Source of the DNA: Alteribacter aurantiacus DSM 18675
Lineage (GTDB): Bacteria; Bacillota; Bacilli; Bacillales; Salisediminibacteriaceae
Length of the DNA stretch: 64,000 nt
NCBI RefSeq assembly: GCF_000429705.1
Contig: NZ_KE386943.1
Location: forward strand, 136,664-200,663
Direction: 5' to 3'
The translations under genes and the position numbers were made by a program. Under the pieces are notes generated by a model that saw only the letters and a list, made by a program, of their open reading frames with translations, made no database searches and was not told the DNA's origin. Positions 1 through 9,182 of this stretch are shown piece after piece; positions within the stretch are counted from its first letter, which is position 1; each line of letters opens with the position of its first letter.

Positions 1-1216
1 TCCCAGTTAAACCATATAACAGGAAAAAGGTTTGTGTGTACAGAGAATAGAGAACAGCAAATTCCCACTTGCTTGAATACTTACTTTTATTCCTATTAAT
101 CATTCGTGTTGTTTTAATAGTATAGAAATACGTTAGAAAAAATGGGGTTAATATCAACATAGAACCAACAATTCCAGTTTCACTTAGCAATTGCAGATAA
201 ATATTATGAACATCCATTTTCGTATGAACTGTTACATTACCAATAACTGTGTCTTTAAAATTACCCCAACCTATTCCAAAAAGAGGATTTTCCACAAACA
301 AACCCCATGCGAATAACCAAAATGTATTACGATTACTAGTAATATCTTCCCCTGCGAATAGAGCTTCAATGGTTGCAATAACTCTTAAAAATAAAGTATC
401 TCCTATATTAGTTAGAAGTGTGATAATTATAAAAAAGACTATTACAAATATTGAAAAATAAAATGCCTTAAACATTTTTTTGAATCTTTCATAATTAAAA
501 CTGGAATACTGTATATAAACAAAGAAAATTGTCAAAACCATTAACAATAAATGTCCTCTTTTTTGGGTTAGCAATAAAGCGAGAAACATTATGAGAAATA
601 AAAGGATTTCCTTTTTTGACTTTCCGTGTCTATTAATAATCCAGCTACAAAAAATTATTCCTATTCCGTTGACAATATAGCCAGCAGTCAAGCCAACTTG
701 ACTTGTAAATCCAGTATAGTAACCATTTTCCATTCCAATTAAAATTCGTTCTACAAAAATCGGACGTAATTGAGATAAAAAAAGATTATTATATAAAACA
801 GGAAATAAATAGGAGAAAATTACCGATAAACCAAAAAAGACTCCACCCCACTTGATAAGGTTAATTGAACTATTATAATTCCTTACATCCCCCCGAACAA
901 AAAAAGAAATTAAGATTCCTAAACTAAATATAACTGGACCTGCTACTTCATTGGTCGTTAACATACTATTATTTAAACTTGCTAACGGAACAAAAATAGT
1001 AAGCAAAAGTAACATATCTGTTTTCTCAAAGAAATACTTTTGCTTTCTTATAAGTTCATTGAATAGTAAAATAGTTAAAATAGAAACCAAGATAACTATC
1101 TGAATAAAAAGGCTATTAAAGACAGCTACATAAATCCAAGTCGTTATCATAAATATTGTCAATAAGGTAATGCTAATAGCTTTTAGATTAATAGAAACAT
1201 CCCCATTATGCCGCAT
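1..1216 (-). CDS. O-antigen polymerase/ligase-like membrane protein (Wzy), 3' end beyond window
   Basis: Reading the minus strand from an ATG at 1216 gives one open frame of about 405 codons that runs off the left edge, so the gene is partial. An AGGAG site lies about 9 bases before the ATG. The product is a string of hydrophobic segments. Near the end of the visible part it has the run FVENPLFGIGWGNF followed by MDVHNIYLQLLSETG, the extracytoplasmic loop typical of the Wzy_C/O-antigen ligase family. The expected role is polymerising lipid-linked repeat units outside the membrane. It follows the glycosyltransferases as the last visible gene of the exopolysaccharide cluster. Family assignment is from motif and topology; polymerase versus ligase cannot be told. 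Confidence 0.8.
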   Translation of the reverse strand, partial: MRHNGDVSINLKAISITLLTIFMITTWIYVAVFNSLFIQIVILVSILTILLFNELIRKQKYFFEKTDMLLLLTIFVPLASLNNSMLTTNEVAGPVIFSLGILISFFVRGDVRNYNSSINLIKWGGVFFGLSVIFSYLFPVLYNNLFLSQLRPIFVERILIGMENGYYTGFTSQVGLTAGYIVNGIGIIFCSWIINRHGKSKKEILLFLIMFLALLLTQKRGHLLLMVLTIFFVYIQYSSFNYERFKKMFKAFYFSIFVIVFFIIITLLTNIGDTLFLRVIATIEALFAGEDITSNRNTFWLFAWGLFVENPLFGIGWGNFKDTVIGNVTVHTKMDVHNIYLQLLSETGIVGSMLILTPFFLTYFYTIKTTRMINRNKSKYSSKWEFAVLYSLYTQTFFLLYGLTG

Positions 1217-1309
1217 TATTTTGTCTTCTCCTTTTTAATGGGTTAAATAAGTTATAGCCTTTTCGAAATAATGCATAGTGTTTTATTTCAGGTGATTTTT
1301 TTAGTGTTA

Positions 1310-2359
1310 TTATAATTTGTTTTTTAGTAATGATATAAAATAAAATATAGAATATACTCTAAGTTTAAGAAGGAAGAATCCAATACTCCGAAAAAAACTA
1401 CTTTTTTCAGAATACTGTATTACACTAATTTTCTTAATAGCGGATGAATATGGTTCTGAATTACATAACATTCTAATTCCTTTAATTTTTTCAAAATAGG
1501 TATTTCGATTTTTAGAACTGCAGTAAAATTGATTCGTTATTGTAAATATATTGAAAATAGCTCTGAAATAGAACGCAGTATAGAATTTCCCACTCTTCCC
1601 AGAGTTTATTAAGCATCTTTCTAATTCTTTTAATCCATTACCATAATCATTCTCGGCATTCTCTCTAAAACTTTGTGTTGCTGACTCGCTATGCTTTCTG
1701 TAATGATATAAGAATTCATTTATATAAAATATTTTATTTGCATTCTCTAATGCTTGAAAAACAAATACTCCATCCTCAGATAGTGATAGATTTGTATTGT
1801 ACTTCATATTAAATGTCTGTAGAAAGTCTTTCTTATATAACTTACAAACAGCTACTCCCACCATGTTATAAGGGGGACTAAATTGTGATACTGTTTTATA
1901 AAGTAACTGAATCTGCAACTCTTCCCTTGCATATTTATCAAGATATTCATAGTCTGAGTTCCAAAAGGGGTTTATCATCTCTCTATCAGGAAAGTTAACT
2001 TTTAAAGCAAAAATCAAAAAATCACTATCCTCTTGTAAGACATTATTTTTTAATATTTCACACGCATTCAATTCAAGCCAATCATCTGCATCAACAAATG
2101 TAATCCACTCTCCTGTTGCTGCCTCTATTCCATGATTACGTGCTGCAGAAACCCCTTGATTTTCCTGATGAATCACTCTAATTCGCTTGTCTTTGTTTGC
2201 ATATTGATCACAAATAATTCCCCCATTATCAGGTGTACCATCATCAACTAATATAATTTCTATATCATGTAAGGTTTGGTTAACTAGACTTTCAATACAT
2301 TGCCTTAAATAATCTTCACTCACATTATAAACAGGCACAATAATGCTTATTAGTGGCAT
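1310..2359 (-). CDS. Family 2 glycosyltransferase
   Basis: A 349-residue GT-A fold enzyme. It opens with PLISIIVPVYN, has the nucleotide-binding DDGTPDNG near residue 41 and the metal-binding DADDW near residue 90, as in GT2 enzymes such as EpsJ-like or CpsJ-like transferases. It should add one sugar from a nucleotide donor to the lipid-linked oligosaccharide on the cytoplasmic face. The last 100 residues are rich in Phe, Ile and Lys, with no clear membrane span until a weakly hydrophobic tail. It lies 14 bp after the upstream GT4 gene, so they are probably co-transcribed. Donor and acceptor cannot be predicted. Codon use is AT-rich like its neighbours. Confidence 0.85.
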   Translation of the reverse strand: MPLISIIVPVYNVSEDYLRQCIESLVNQTLHDIEIILVDDGTPDNGGIICDQYANKDKRIRVIHQENQGVSAARNHGIEAATGEWITFVDADDWLELNACEILKNNVLQEDSDFLIFALKVNFPDREMINPFWNSDYEYLDKYAREELQIQLLYKTVSQFSPPYNMVGVAVCKLYKKDFLQTFNMKYNTNLSLSEDGVFVFQALENANKIFYINEFLYHYRKHSESATQSFRENAENDYGNGLKELERCLINSGKSGKFYTAFYFRAIFNIFTITNQFYCSSKNRNTYFEKIKGIRMLCNSEPYSSAIKKISVIQYSEKSSFFRSIGFFLLKLRVYSIFYFISLLKNKL

Positions 2360-2373
2360 TACATTTCCTCCAT

Positions 2374-3525
2374 TTATTGACTATAACGATCTAGGCAACT
2401 TAGAAATAAATCGTTTAACTGTTTAACGACAGCCTCTTCACTAAATATGTTATATGCAGTTTCAGAAATTTTTCTTCCATCAAATGAACCCTTGTTATCA
2501 TATAATTTTGTTAATGCATTTGTTAAACTATCTAAGTCATCCTGCTGAAAGAGAATACCGTTAGAATTGTTTATATATTTGTCTATTGGTCCATTTTTAA
2601 TACCAATTACAGGTTTTCCACATGCCATCGCTTCAATAAACGGGACCCCAAAGGTTTCCAAGATACTTCCGGAAACAAATGCATCGCTTTTTTTCATAAT
2701 TTTTGCAGTTTCATTACGCGATAGTAATCCATGCATTGTAATTTTACCCTTCATATCTAGCTCTGTAATTTGTTGTTGTAATTTTTCGTATAATGGGCCA
2801 TCCCCAACTAGATTCAAGTGTACTTCATTAACATCTTTAAAAGCCTTACTAAAAGCATCTATAACTAAACTAAATCTTTTTACTTCTTCCAACCTTCCTA
2901 CCATAATAAATTCAAACTGCTCGCTTTTTTGCTTAGTTTCCTCGTAAAAGAAAATTGGCTTTACCATGTTTGGTATAACTTTAATGTCCCTATTAGTATT
3001 AGTTAGCTCTAAAACACTTTTTTTTAGCAGGTCTCCAACACATATAAAAGCATCTGCTTCATTAACTATCTTATTCAACAAAGTAATTTGTTGGGGCTGC
3101 AAACTCTTTATCTGCACCTTTGTCCAATGTTCAGTAACAACAATCGGCCTTTTCAATTTCTTTAACAAATCCCACATTTTATGATTTAAATTCAATAATG
3201 GAAAATGAACATGAATGATTTCAGGTATTCCTTCATCTTTGATAATTTCATTTAAAACTTTTTCATAACACCAATTCTTTACACTAGAAAATACTTTCTG
3301 AGGCGTTCCTCCCACAGGGAGATTATATCCATATATTGGAACATCATTAACTTTAAAACTTCTAGGACCAAAACTCATCAAGCGTTTTATTGAACGATTA
3401 TCGCTAAAGGAATATACTACTTTACTGCCATATTTGCTTAGGGCTACCGCTTGTTCAAACTCAAAAATACCAATCATTCCAGTTTTATTATTTGGGTATG
3501 CTCTTCCTATTACTAATGCATACAT
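2374..3525 (-). CDS. Family 4 glycosyltransferase (GT-B)
   Basis: A 383-residue GT-B enzyme. The N-terminal half carries IIHVHFPLLNLNHKMWDLL and VVTEHWTK, the C-terminal half FIMVGRLEEVKRFSLVIDAF, LVGDGPL and SGSILETFGVPFIEAMACGKPV. The last is the E-x7-E retaining motif of GT4, which binds the nucleotide sugar. It should act on the cytoplasmic face in repeat-unit assembly. The start ATG has a GGAGG-type site in the short gap after the preceding gene (36 bp). The specific sugar is unknown. Confidence 0.88.
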   Translation of the reverse strand: MYALVIGRAYPNNKTGMIGIFEFEQAVALSKYGSKVVYSFSDNRSIKRLMSFGPRSFKVNDVPIYGYNLPVGGTPQKVFSSVKNWCYEKVLNEIIKDEGIPEIIHVHFPLLNLNHKMWDLLKKLKRPIVVTEHWTKVQIKSLQPQQITLLNKIVNEADAFICVGDLLKKSVLELTNTNRDIKVIPNMVKPIFFYEETKQKSEQFEFIMVGRLEEVKRFSLVIDAFSKAFKDVNEVHLNLVGDGPLYEKLQQQITELDMKGKITMHGLLSRNETAKIMKKSDAFVSGSILETFGVPFIEAMACGKPVIGIKNGPIDKYINNSNGILFQQDDLDSLTNALTKLYDNKGSFDGRKISETAYNIFSEEAVVKQLNDLFLSCLDRYSQ

Positions 3526-3560
3526 TTAATTCCTCCCGCATACACTACTTTAAAATCTTT

Positions 3561-4763
3561 TTATTCAAGTATCTCTTTAATTATTTCTTGATATGTGCTG
3601 GATCTATCAAATTTCAGTTCAGCCAATTTCCGACTGTTGTCACCCATACTTTCTCTTAATTGCTTATCTTTATATAATTTTAGTAATTTATCTGCTAAAT
3701 CTACCGCATTATTATTTTCACAATTAAATCCCATCTGAAATTCCTTCACCAAATCTCTATATTCTTTAGATTCCTGTGTATTTAATACTGGTAATCCTGC
3801 AGCAGCATAATCTCCATGCTTATTTATAATACTTTGAGCAGCACCTTTACTAATAGGATTTACTGCTATATCACAAACTTTTAAAACTCCTACCATCTTA
3901 CCGTAATCAAGTCTACCAAGAAATTTGGCATATATTTCATTTTCTTTAGCGTGATTTTCAAATTTAGACTTAAGTGGTCCATCTCCCATAACGACAAACT
4001 TAATATTTTTAATTCCTTTATCTTTTATAATCTTTAATGCATCTAAGACAGTAGTTATATCATAACTATGACCTAATGTACCTATATACGCTAGCCATAC
4101 TTCACTTTCTGGCTTCTCTAAATACCGATTTTCAGATACTAATGAATCAAAGTATGATAGATCAGTTCCTAAAAAGACACTGAGTGCTTCTTTACATTTA
4201 TCATTCGTTCTGAGTGCTCTATCACTATATGTTTTGGAAACTGCAATAATTTTATCAGCTTTGGCATATACATAATCTATATTCTTATTCATAGGATAGA
4301 AAATTACATTACTGATTAAAGGGATATTAAAGACCATTTGAAAAGCTTCAGGCCACAAATCTTGAACATCAACTATAAATTTAATATTATTCTTATGAGC
4401 ATATTCAGCGGCAACTTTCGCTGCATTAATTGATGGGACTGCACAGTAGATAACATCTGGCTTTTTTCTATTCTTTAGATACTTTTTTAAATTCCTTCCG
4501 AATATATAATGACTGTAGAATCTTTCCAATGAAACATTCTTGTTATATCCTGGTTCATATACTGTAGTAAATTCATAAGGAATGCTCTTTATATGTTCAT
4601 TAGATAACTTTCTCTGTACTTTTCCCTTGTGTGCATAGCTACTTGTAACAACCTCAACATTTTTACTTTTATTACCTAGTTTATCAGCAATATAATGAAA
4701 TCTACCGTTCCCTTTTTCATTAGGAGCCTTTGTATAATGTGCAATTATTAGAATATCTTCCAC
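3561..4763 (-). CDS. Family 4 glycosyltransferase (WbuB-like)
   Basis: A 400-residue GT-B protein beginning MEDILIIAHYTKAP. It has DVQDLWPEAFQ, typical of WbuB/WcaI-like GT4 enzymes, then VWLAYIGTLGHSYDITTVLDAL and VVMGDGPLKSKFE. In the C-terminal domain INKHGDYAAAGLPVLNT replaces the usual second glutamate region. It probably adds an amino sugar or deoxy sugar early in assembly (inference from the WbuB resemblance). It sits between the epimerase gene and the second GT4 gene in one minus-strand run. Confidence 0.85.
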   Translation of the reverse strand: MEDILIIAHYTKAPNEKGNGRFHYIADKLGNKSKNVEVVTSSYAHKGKVQRKLSNEHIKSIPYEFTTVYEPGYNKNVSLERFYSHYIFGRNLKKYLKNRKKPDVIYCAVPSINAAKVAAEYAHKNNIKFIVDVQDLWPEAFQMVFNIPLISNVIFYPMNKNIDYVYAKADKIIAVSKTYSDRALRTNDKCKEALSVFLGTDLSYFDSLVSENRYLEKPESEVWLAYIGTLGHSYDITTVLDALKIIKDKGIKNIKFVVMGDGPLKSKFENHAKENEIYAKFLGRLDYGKMVGVLKVCDIAVNPISKGAAQSIINKHGDYAAAGLPVLNTQESKEYRDLVKEFQMGFNCENNNAVDLADKLLKLYKDKQLRESMGDNSRKLAELKFDRSSTYQEIIKEILE

Positions 4764-4828
4764 GTTGCCAACACTTCCAATTTTCGTTAAAATTTTTGAC
4801 TTTAAACTACTATCAATTTAAATTATCA

Positions 4829-5752
4829 TTATACTAGTAAGTAATATTCAAAAAGATCTTTTACCATGTCGGGCATTATAATGGATGGTCTCCAATTGAA
4901 ATCGTTATAAAACAAGTCACTATCTATCTGATTACTAAAACTGTTCTGCCCTTCTTGAACTAATAGCCTAACTTGGTTTTCTGTATATTTAGATGACATA
5001 CTTTTAATTGTTTCTGCTAATTCTAAAATTGTAAAAGAGCTGTTATTCCCCAGGTTGTAAACCTTACTCCAACCACTTGGACTACTTTTAACCATAGCAA
5101 CCAACGCCGAACTTGCATCCCTAACATCCAAATATGATATCCTTTGGCTACCGCCATGTATTTCAATGGGATTACCAGCTAGGGCAGATTTTACAAATCT
5201 ATTAGTCATTCTCACTTCTAATTCAATACCCGATAAACTAGCTAATCTGATATTTGAAAAAGCTACATTCTCATTTGAACTCTCACATATTGTTGAAACA
5301 ATTCTTTCACTAGCATATTTTGTCATCCCATAGAAAGTTTCCGGTATAACGGGAGATTCTTCATTAGTTATAGACTTTGCTTTTTGACTATATACACTTT
5401 GTGAAGAAATATTAATGATTTTCTTAATACCTAAATTTATCGAGCCTTTTACCAATTTTTCAGTAAATAGTAATCCTTTAGCTAATTGTTCTCCATTAGC
5501 GGTTCTAGGAAATGCACAATTTACTAGAATATCTATCTTCACATTTTGATCTATTTCATTACTCCAGTTAGCTGTATTCACCACTTTTAGGTTAGGACTA
5601 TTCCCAAACTTAGCATGTAATACACCTTTTCTAGAAGACATCGCAATTACTTTATAGCTTCCGTCATTGAGCAGCTGTCTTACAATCTCACTTCCTAAAA
5701 ATCCGCTTGCACCACTTACTAATATAGTTTGATTTATCTCCCTTATACTCAA
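4829..5752 (-). CDS. NAD-dependent epimerase/dehydratase (extended SDR)
   Basis: A 307-residue extended short-chain dehydrogenase. The N-terminus has the Rossmann glycine motif GASGFLG at about residues 14-20; INISSQSVY and YGMTKYASE give the serine and YxxxK catalytic residues near position 142. Such proteins epimerise, dehydrate or reduce nucleotide sugars. The stop overlaps the start side of the ATP-grasp gene by 4 bp (ATGA type), so the two are translationally coupled. The substrate is unknown; it probably makes a dedicated donor for this polysaccharide. Confidence 0.85.
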   Translation of the reverse strand: MSIREINQTILVSGASGFLGSEIVRQLLNDGSYKVIAMSSRKGVLHAKFGNSPNLKVVNTANWSNEIDQNVKIDILVNCAFPRTANGEQLAKGLLFTEKLVKGSINLGIKKIINISSQSVYSQKAKSITNEESPVIPETFYGMTKYASERIVSTICESSNENVAFSNIRLASLSGIELEVRMTNRFVKSALAGNPIEIHGGSQRISYLDVRDASSALVAMVKSSPSGWSKVYNLGNNSSFTILELAETIKSMSSKYTENQVRLLVQEGQNSFSNQIDSDLFYNDFNWRPSIIMPDMVKDLFEYYLLV

Positions 5753-7047
5753 ATTAATGCACCTCTTAAATCTTCGGTATCAAATCCCTCTAATAGCATG
5801 TTTTCTCCATCTGTTGATAGAACTTTCAAACTAGAATGAATTTTATTCAAAGTTTCTCCTAATTCCTTTTGACTATAGGCCGTCGCAAAAACTCTTATAA
5901 TTATTTGTTTCAAAGTTCCTTTATCTGATTCTAGAATTTCTTCGCCTTCAGTGCGAGCCAATACTGCATCTATAACTCCAGGGAGTTTGATGATTTCATC
6001 CATACCATAGATCTTATCTATAACGCCTGGTCTAATTAAAAAGGATATATTACAACCATATTTCTTCCACTCAGGATTTACCCTTTCATTTAAAGGATAC
6101 TCCGCCATCTTTCCAGTCATAGCAAATCTAATTAACATCTCCAATGGACTATAATCACAAATTGTTTCTAGTAGTTTATATTCTAACGAACCAGTTAGTC
6201 GATAACCTATATCGTATACAATACACTCATTATCTTCAATCAGACATTGCATGAAGACCATACCATTCTTCATTCCTAATGATTTGAACATCTTTTTTAC
6301 CCGTGGCTCTATGTTTTTTTCATAATCTTGCAAATGTATAGAAGGGAAAGTATATGCTACTGGAAGTGCTATAACATTATCTTGATTGTGTTTAATATGT
6401 CTATTACCTAATGCAGTTAAGTAAACTTCTCCATCTTGTAATGTATAGAAAACCGTTACTTCTTTCCCAATAATATATCTTTCTACAATAATTTCCTTAC
6501 TCTCCGAAAAAACAAGTGCCTTATTATAACCGTGGAGTAGTTCCTCCTTATTATTACAGATAGAAATTCCCCTACCCCCACTATTATCTGCTGGCTTTAC
6601 TAATACTGGATATATAATGTTATTAACTACATCCGTATCTAAATCACCTTCTTTAATATTGTATTCCTCTACTACTGGAACACCAAATTCACGACAGATT
6701 TTTTTATATACTCTTTTGTTTGTTAAAGTTTCAAATTGTTCTTTTGTACCATAACAAGGTAATCCTGCTGCCTCACAAATTTGAGCATAATATGGTAAGG
6801 ACGAGTCAGTAAATCCAGTAAGTATACCATCAACTTTTTCATCTTTTATTAATTTAACCATTGCTTCAATGTCAGCAGTGCTTGTCATAAAAGCCTTGTC
6901 GGCTATCTTTTTTGCAGGTGATTTATCTTCGTTATACCAATCTGTAACCATTGTATAAACTCCAAGGTCTTGCGCTCTTTTCACTATTTCACTTGAAATT
7001 CTAGAACCACCTAAAACCAATAATCTTTTTCCTGTTAAATCGGACAT
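5749..7047 (-). CDS. ATP-grasp ligase (CarB/PylC-like)
   Basis: An ATP-grasp enzyme of about 432 residues. I start it at the ATG at 7047 (MSDLTGKRLLVLGG) because GGAG lies 8 bases upstream; an ATG 18 bases earlier is in frame. It has a pre-ATP-grasp nucleotide-fold (VLGGSRISSEIVKRA), then LVKPADNSGGRGISI, the glycine-rich ATP-binding loop, and IVYDIGYRLTGSLEY where other members place metal ligands. The family joins a carboxylate to an amine or thiol through an acyl-phosphate. Its place between a sugar epimerase and a FemAB-like gene suggests it adds an amino acid or other acid to a sugar of the polymer (inference). Confidence 0.8.
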   Translation of the reverse strand: MSDLTGKRLLVLGGSRISSEIVKRAQDLGVYTMVTDWYNEDKSPAKKIADKAFMTSTADIEAMVKLIKDEKVDGILTGFTDSSLPYYAQICEAAGLPCYGTKEQFETLTNKRVYKKICREFGVPVVEEYNIKEGDLDTDVVNNIIYPVLVKPADNSGGRGISICNNKEELLHGYNKALVFSESKEIIVERYIIGKEVTVFYTLQDGEVYLTALGNRHIKHNQDNVIALPVAYTFPSIHLQDYEKNIEPRVKKMFKSLGMKNGMVFMQCLIEDNECIVYDIGYRLTGSLEYKLLETICDYSPLEMLIRFAMTGKMAEYPLNERVNPEWKKYGCNISFLIRPGVIDKIYGMDEIIKLPGVIDAVLARTEGEEILESDKGTLKQIIIRVFATAYSQKELGETLNKIHSSLKVLSTDGENMLLEGFDTEDLRGALI

Positions 7048-7074
7048 AAATACAACTCCATCCATATCTTTTTG

Positions 7075-8088
7075 CTACTGTTTATTAAATTCCTTATATA
7101 AACTTAAATTATACCTATATGCGGGAAAGAAGTTTACATCTGAATCAATTTCCTTCTTATAACATAACTGCTTATAAACATCCGTATTCCATACTTTTTT
7201 TCCAATTTGAAAATCAAATTCAGTATTTTTCCCAAACTTTTTCTTAAATTGATACAATGGATCGTCTAAGCTATTGCTTGTACCACCGCCATAGTGTATT
7301 AGCTTGATACCATGTTCTATTGCCCATTCACCTGTAGCATGTTTAATAATATATGCTGGTGAAAAATGCAAGTATCCTTTCAATGTACCCGATAAATGTG
7401 CATGAACCACTTCTCCATATACAAAGTAGAACCCAGAGGCTATAACCGTATCTTCAAATAGAACCTCTACCAAAATTATATGATTTCTAAAATACTTTAA
7501 ACAGTTGTCAAAATAGTTATCGTCAAAATAATAATAGTCAGAAGCATCATTTCTATCCATTGTTGAATAGTATATTTCTTTAAATTTATTAATATTGTTA
7601 GGACTTTCTATTATCCTGTAAGTTACTCCTGAATTTAAAATCTTTCGAATAGTTTTTCTAGTACTCTTTGAAAACTCTTTAGTAATAGGGTCTTCAAAAT
7701 CGTGCAAATTCGTTCCTACTGTTTTTCTAATATTCTCTACTCTATATATTGATTGGAAATCTCCGGCATTTCCAACGATAGGGTGAAAACGTGCAAATTC
7801 ACTAACAATATTGTTTTCTTCACAATACTTTTGAAAGTTGATATTAAAATCTTCGATTAGTTCACTCTTATGGTCTCTGTCGCAATTAATAATAACAGGT
7901 CCCCCATATCCATATGGAGAAACCAAGTCATAGTATGTTTGGTTGTTGATGTAAATAGGAATCACACGTTTAATAAACATATGATGTATAGTACCATGAG
8001 GGCTAACGTGACGAAACACATCACAAACGCCATTTTCAATCTTCTCATATAACTTTCCATAATTAGGTTCAAAATATATATCTATCAT
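7075..8088 (-). CDS. FemAB/GNAT-like acyl or aminoacyl transferase
   Basis: A 337-residue protein with the layout of the FemAB-like GNAT superfamily. The central part has FSKSTRKTIRKILNSGVTYRI and FKEIYYSTMDRNDASDYYYF. The C-terminal GNAT half has GEVVHAHLSGT, then LIHYGGGTSNSLDDPLYQFKKKFG. The GGG...YQFKKKFG tail is typical of FemAB/MurM-like proteins and of exopolysaccharide-locus relatives. Those enzymes transfer an acyl or aminoacyl group to an amine. It lies between the ATP-grasp and aminotransferase genes, overlaps the latter by 4 bp, and probably decorates an amino sugar. It is too short for a true peptidoglycan FemX. Confidence 0.72.
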   Translation of the reverse strand: MIDIYFEPNYGKLYEKIENGVCDVFRHVSPHGTIHHMFIKRVIPIYINNQTYYDLVSPYGYGGPVIINCDRDHKSELIEDFNINFQKYCEENNIVSEFARFHPIVGNAGDFQSIYRVENIRKTVGTNLHDFEDPITKEFSKSTRKTIRKILNSGVTYRIIESPNNINKFKEIYYSTMDRNDASDYYYFDDNYFDNCLKYFRNHIILVEVLFEDTVIASGFYFVYGEVVHAHLSGTLKGYLHFSPAYIIKHATGEWAIEHGIKLIHYGGGTSNSLDDPLYQFKKKFGKNTEFDFQIGKKVWNTDVYKQLCYKKEIDSDVNFFPAYRYNLSLYKEFNKQ

Positions 8089-9182
8089 AATATATCTATA
8101 TACTCTCCTAACGCTGTAATTATTCTTTTAACATCATCATGTCCATATCTTTGATCACAGATTAACGATAATTCTTCGTTATATATTTGAACGGTGCTGT
8201 CACCTAATGAATCATCATTCGGTATTGGCCAGTGTACAGGACAAAATATATCATTTTTTATTAAATGTTTTCGAACTTCATCTCTTTTTTCTGCTCTAAC
8301 CATTATCGGTACGAAAAGTGGACAGTCTCTACTAAAGTTAGGTTCAGTAATAAGGAAGCCTATATTCTTTGAATGATTAAGAGCATCATGTATATATTTC
8401 GAATTTTCACGACGCCTCTTCTGGATATTAAAAATATTTATTCTAGATAAAATGTCCGCTGAAGTATCATCTATTTTAATGTTTTTATATTCTAAATGCA
8501 GACTCTTATTAAATTCAGCAAATAGCTTTAAAAAATTAGATTTTTCATGTTCGGAATATGTGTTATTACTTTCCAATCCGCTCATAAACGCTGCCTTTTT
8601 ACTCATAGCTTCAATTTTTTTATCTACTATTTCTGTCGAAGGAGATAATAACCTTATTTCTTTGAAATAGCCCTTTAGCTTAACCGCTAATCCCCCACTT
8701 GGAATTGGAAACCACTTTCTTAAACTAGCAACAATATAATCAGCCTTTTCACAAAAGTTTTTTTCACTAAGTAAACGATGAGTTATGTCTTCAATAACAA
8801 TAATATTTCTACCTTTGAACTCTTCGATAATGAAGTCCATAGCAGTGACCTCATAGCCAAAATAACTATTTGCAAAAAAAACATCAATATCTGTATCATA
8901 ATTAATTTTATACTTTAAACCTTCTCTATCTGAAATTACATCATAATATTCAACATCAATATCTCTATCATTAAACGGCTGTATCATAGAAGCACAACAA
9001 TAAGAAGGCATATATACCTTTTTAATAGGTTTTGATATGTCTTCTAAAACATAATCTATTGCCGTCCTTCCAGAAAAAAGTAGCTTCTTGTCATCACCAA
9101 AATTAATTAGGTTATGAAAGGATCCATTACTCTTATCATTTAGATTGTCTTCCGACCAAAATTCGCTACCTATTTCCCTCAT
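8085..9182 (-). CDS. PLP-dependent aminotransferase, DegT/DnrJ-like
   Basis: A 365-residue fold-type I PLP enzyme, divergent from the usual sugar aminotransferases. LFSGRTAIDYVL near residue 36 matches the cofactor phosphate loop. VIEDITHRLLS gives the aspartate that holds the PLP ring nitrogen, and VASLRKWFPIPSGGLAV the Schiff-base lysine in an R-K-W-F setting. PSYCCASMIQPF is an unusual cysteine-rich loop. It overlaps the FemAB-like gene and the sugar transferase gene by 4 bp each, so all three are coupled. The likely job is making an amino sugar or amino-acid precursor for the modification module. Confidence 0.75.
   Translation of the reverse strand: MREIGSEFWSEDNLNDKSNGSFHNLINFGDDKKLLFSGRTAIDYVLEDISKPIKKVYMPSYCCASMIQPFNDRDIDVEYYDVISDREGLKYKINYDTDIDVFFANSYFGYEVTAMDFIIEEFKGRNIIVIEDITHRLLSEKNFCEKADYIVASLRKWFPIPSGGLAVKLKGYFKEIRLLSPSTEIVDKKIEAMSKKAAFMSGLESNNTYSEHEKSNFLKLFAEFNKSLHLEYKNIKIDDTSADILSRINIFNIQKRRRENSKYIHDALNHSKNIGFLITEPNFSRDCPLFVPIMVRAEKRDEVRKHLIKNDIFCPVHWPIPNDDSLGDSTVQIYNEELSLICDQRYGHDDVKRIITALGEYIDIL

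Noticed and set aside
249..461. 70-codon plus-strand frame at the left edge
   Set aside because: It lies opposite the partial Wzy-like gene, which has a clear start and conserved loop.
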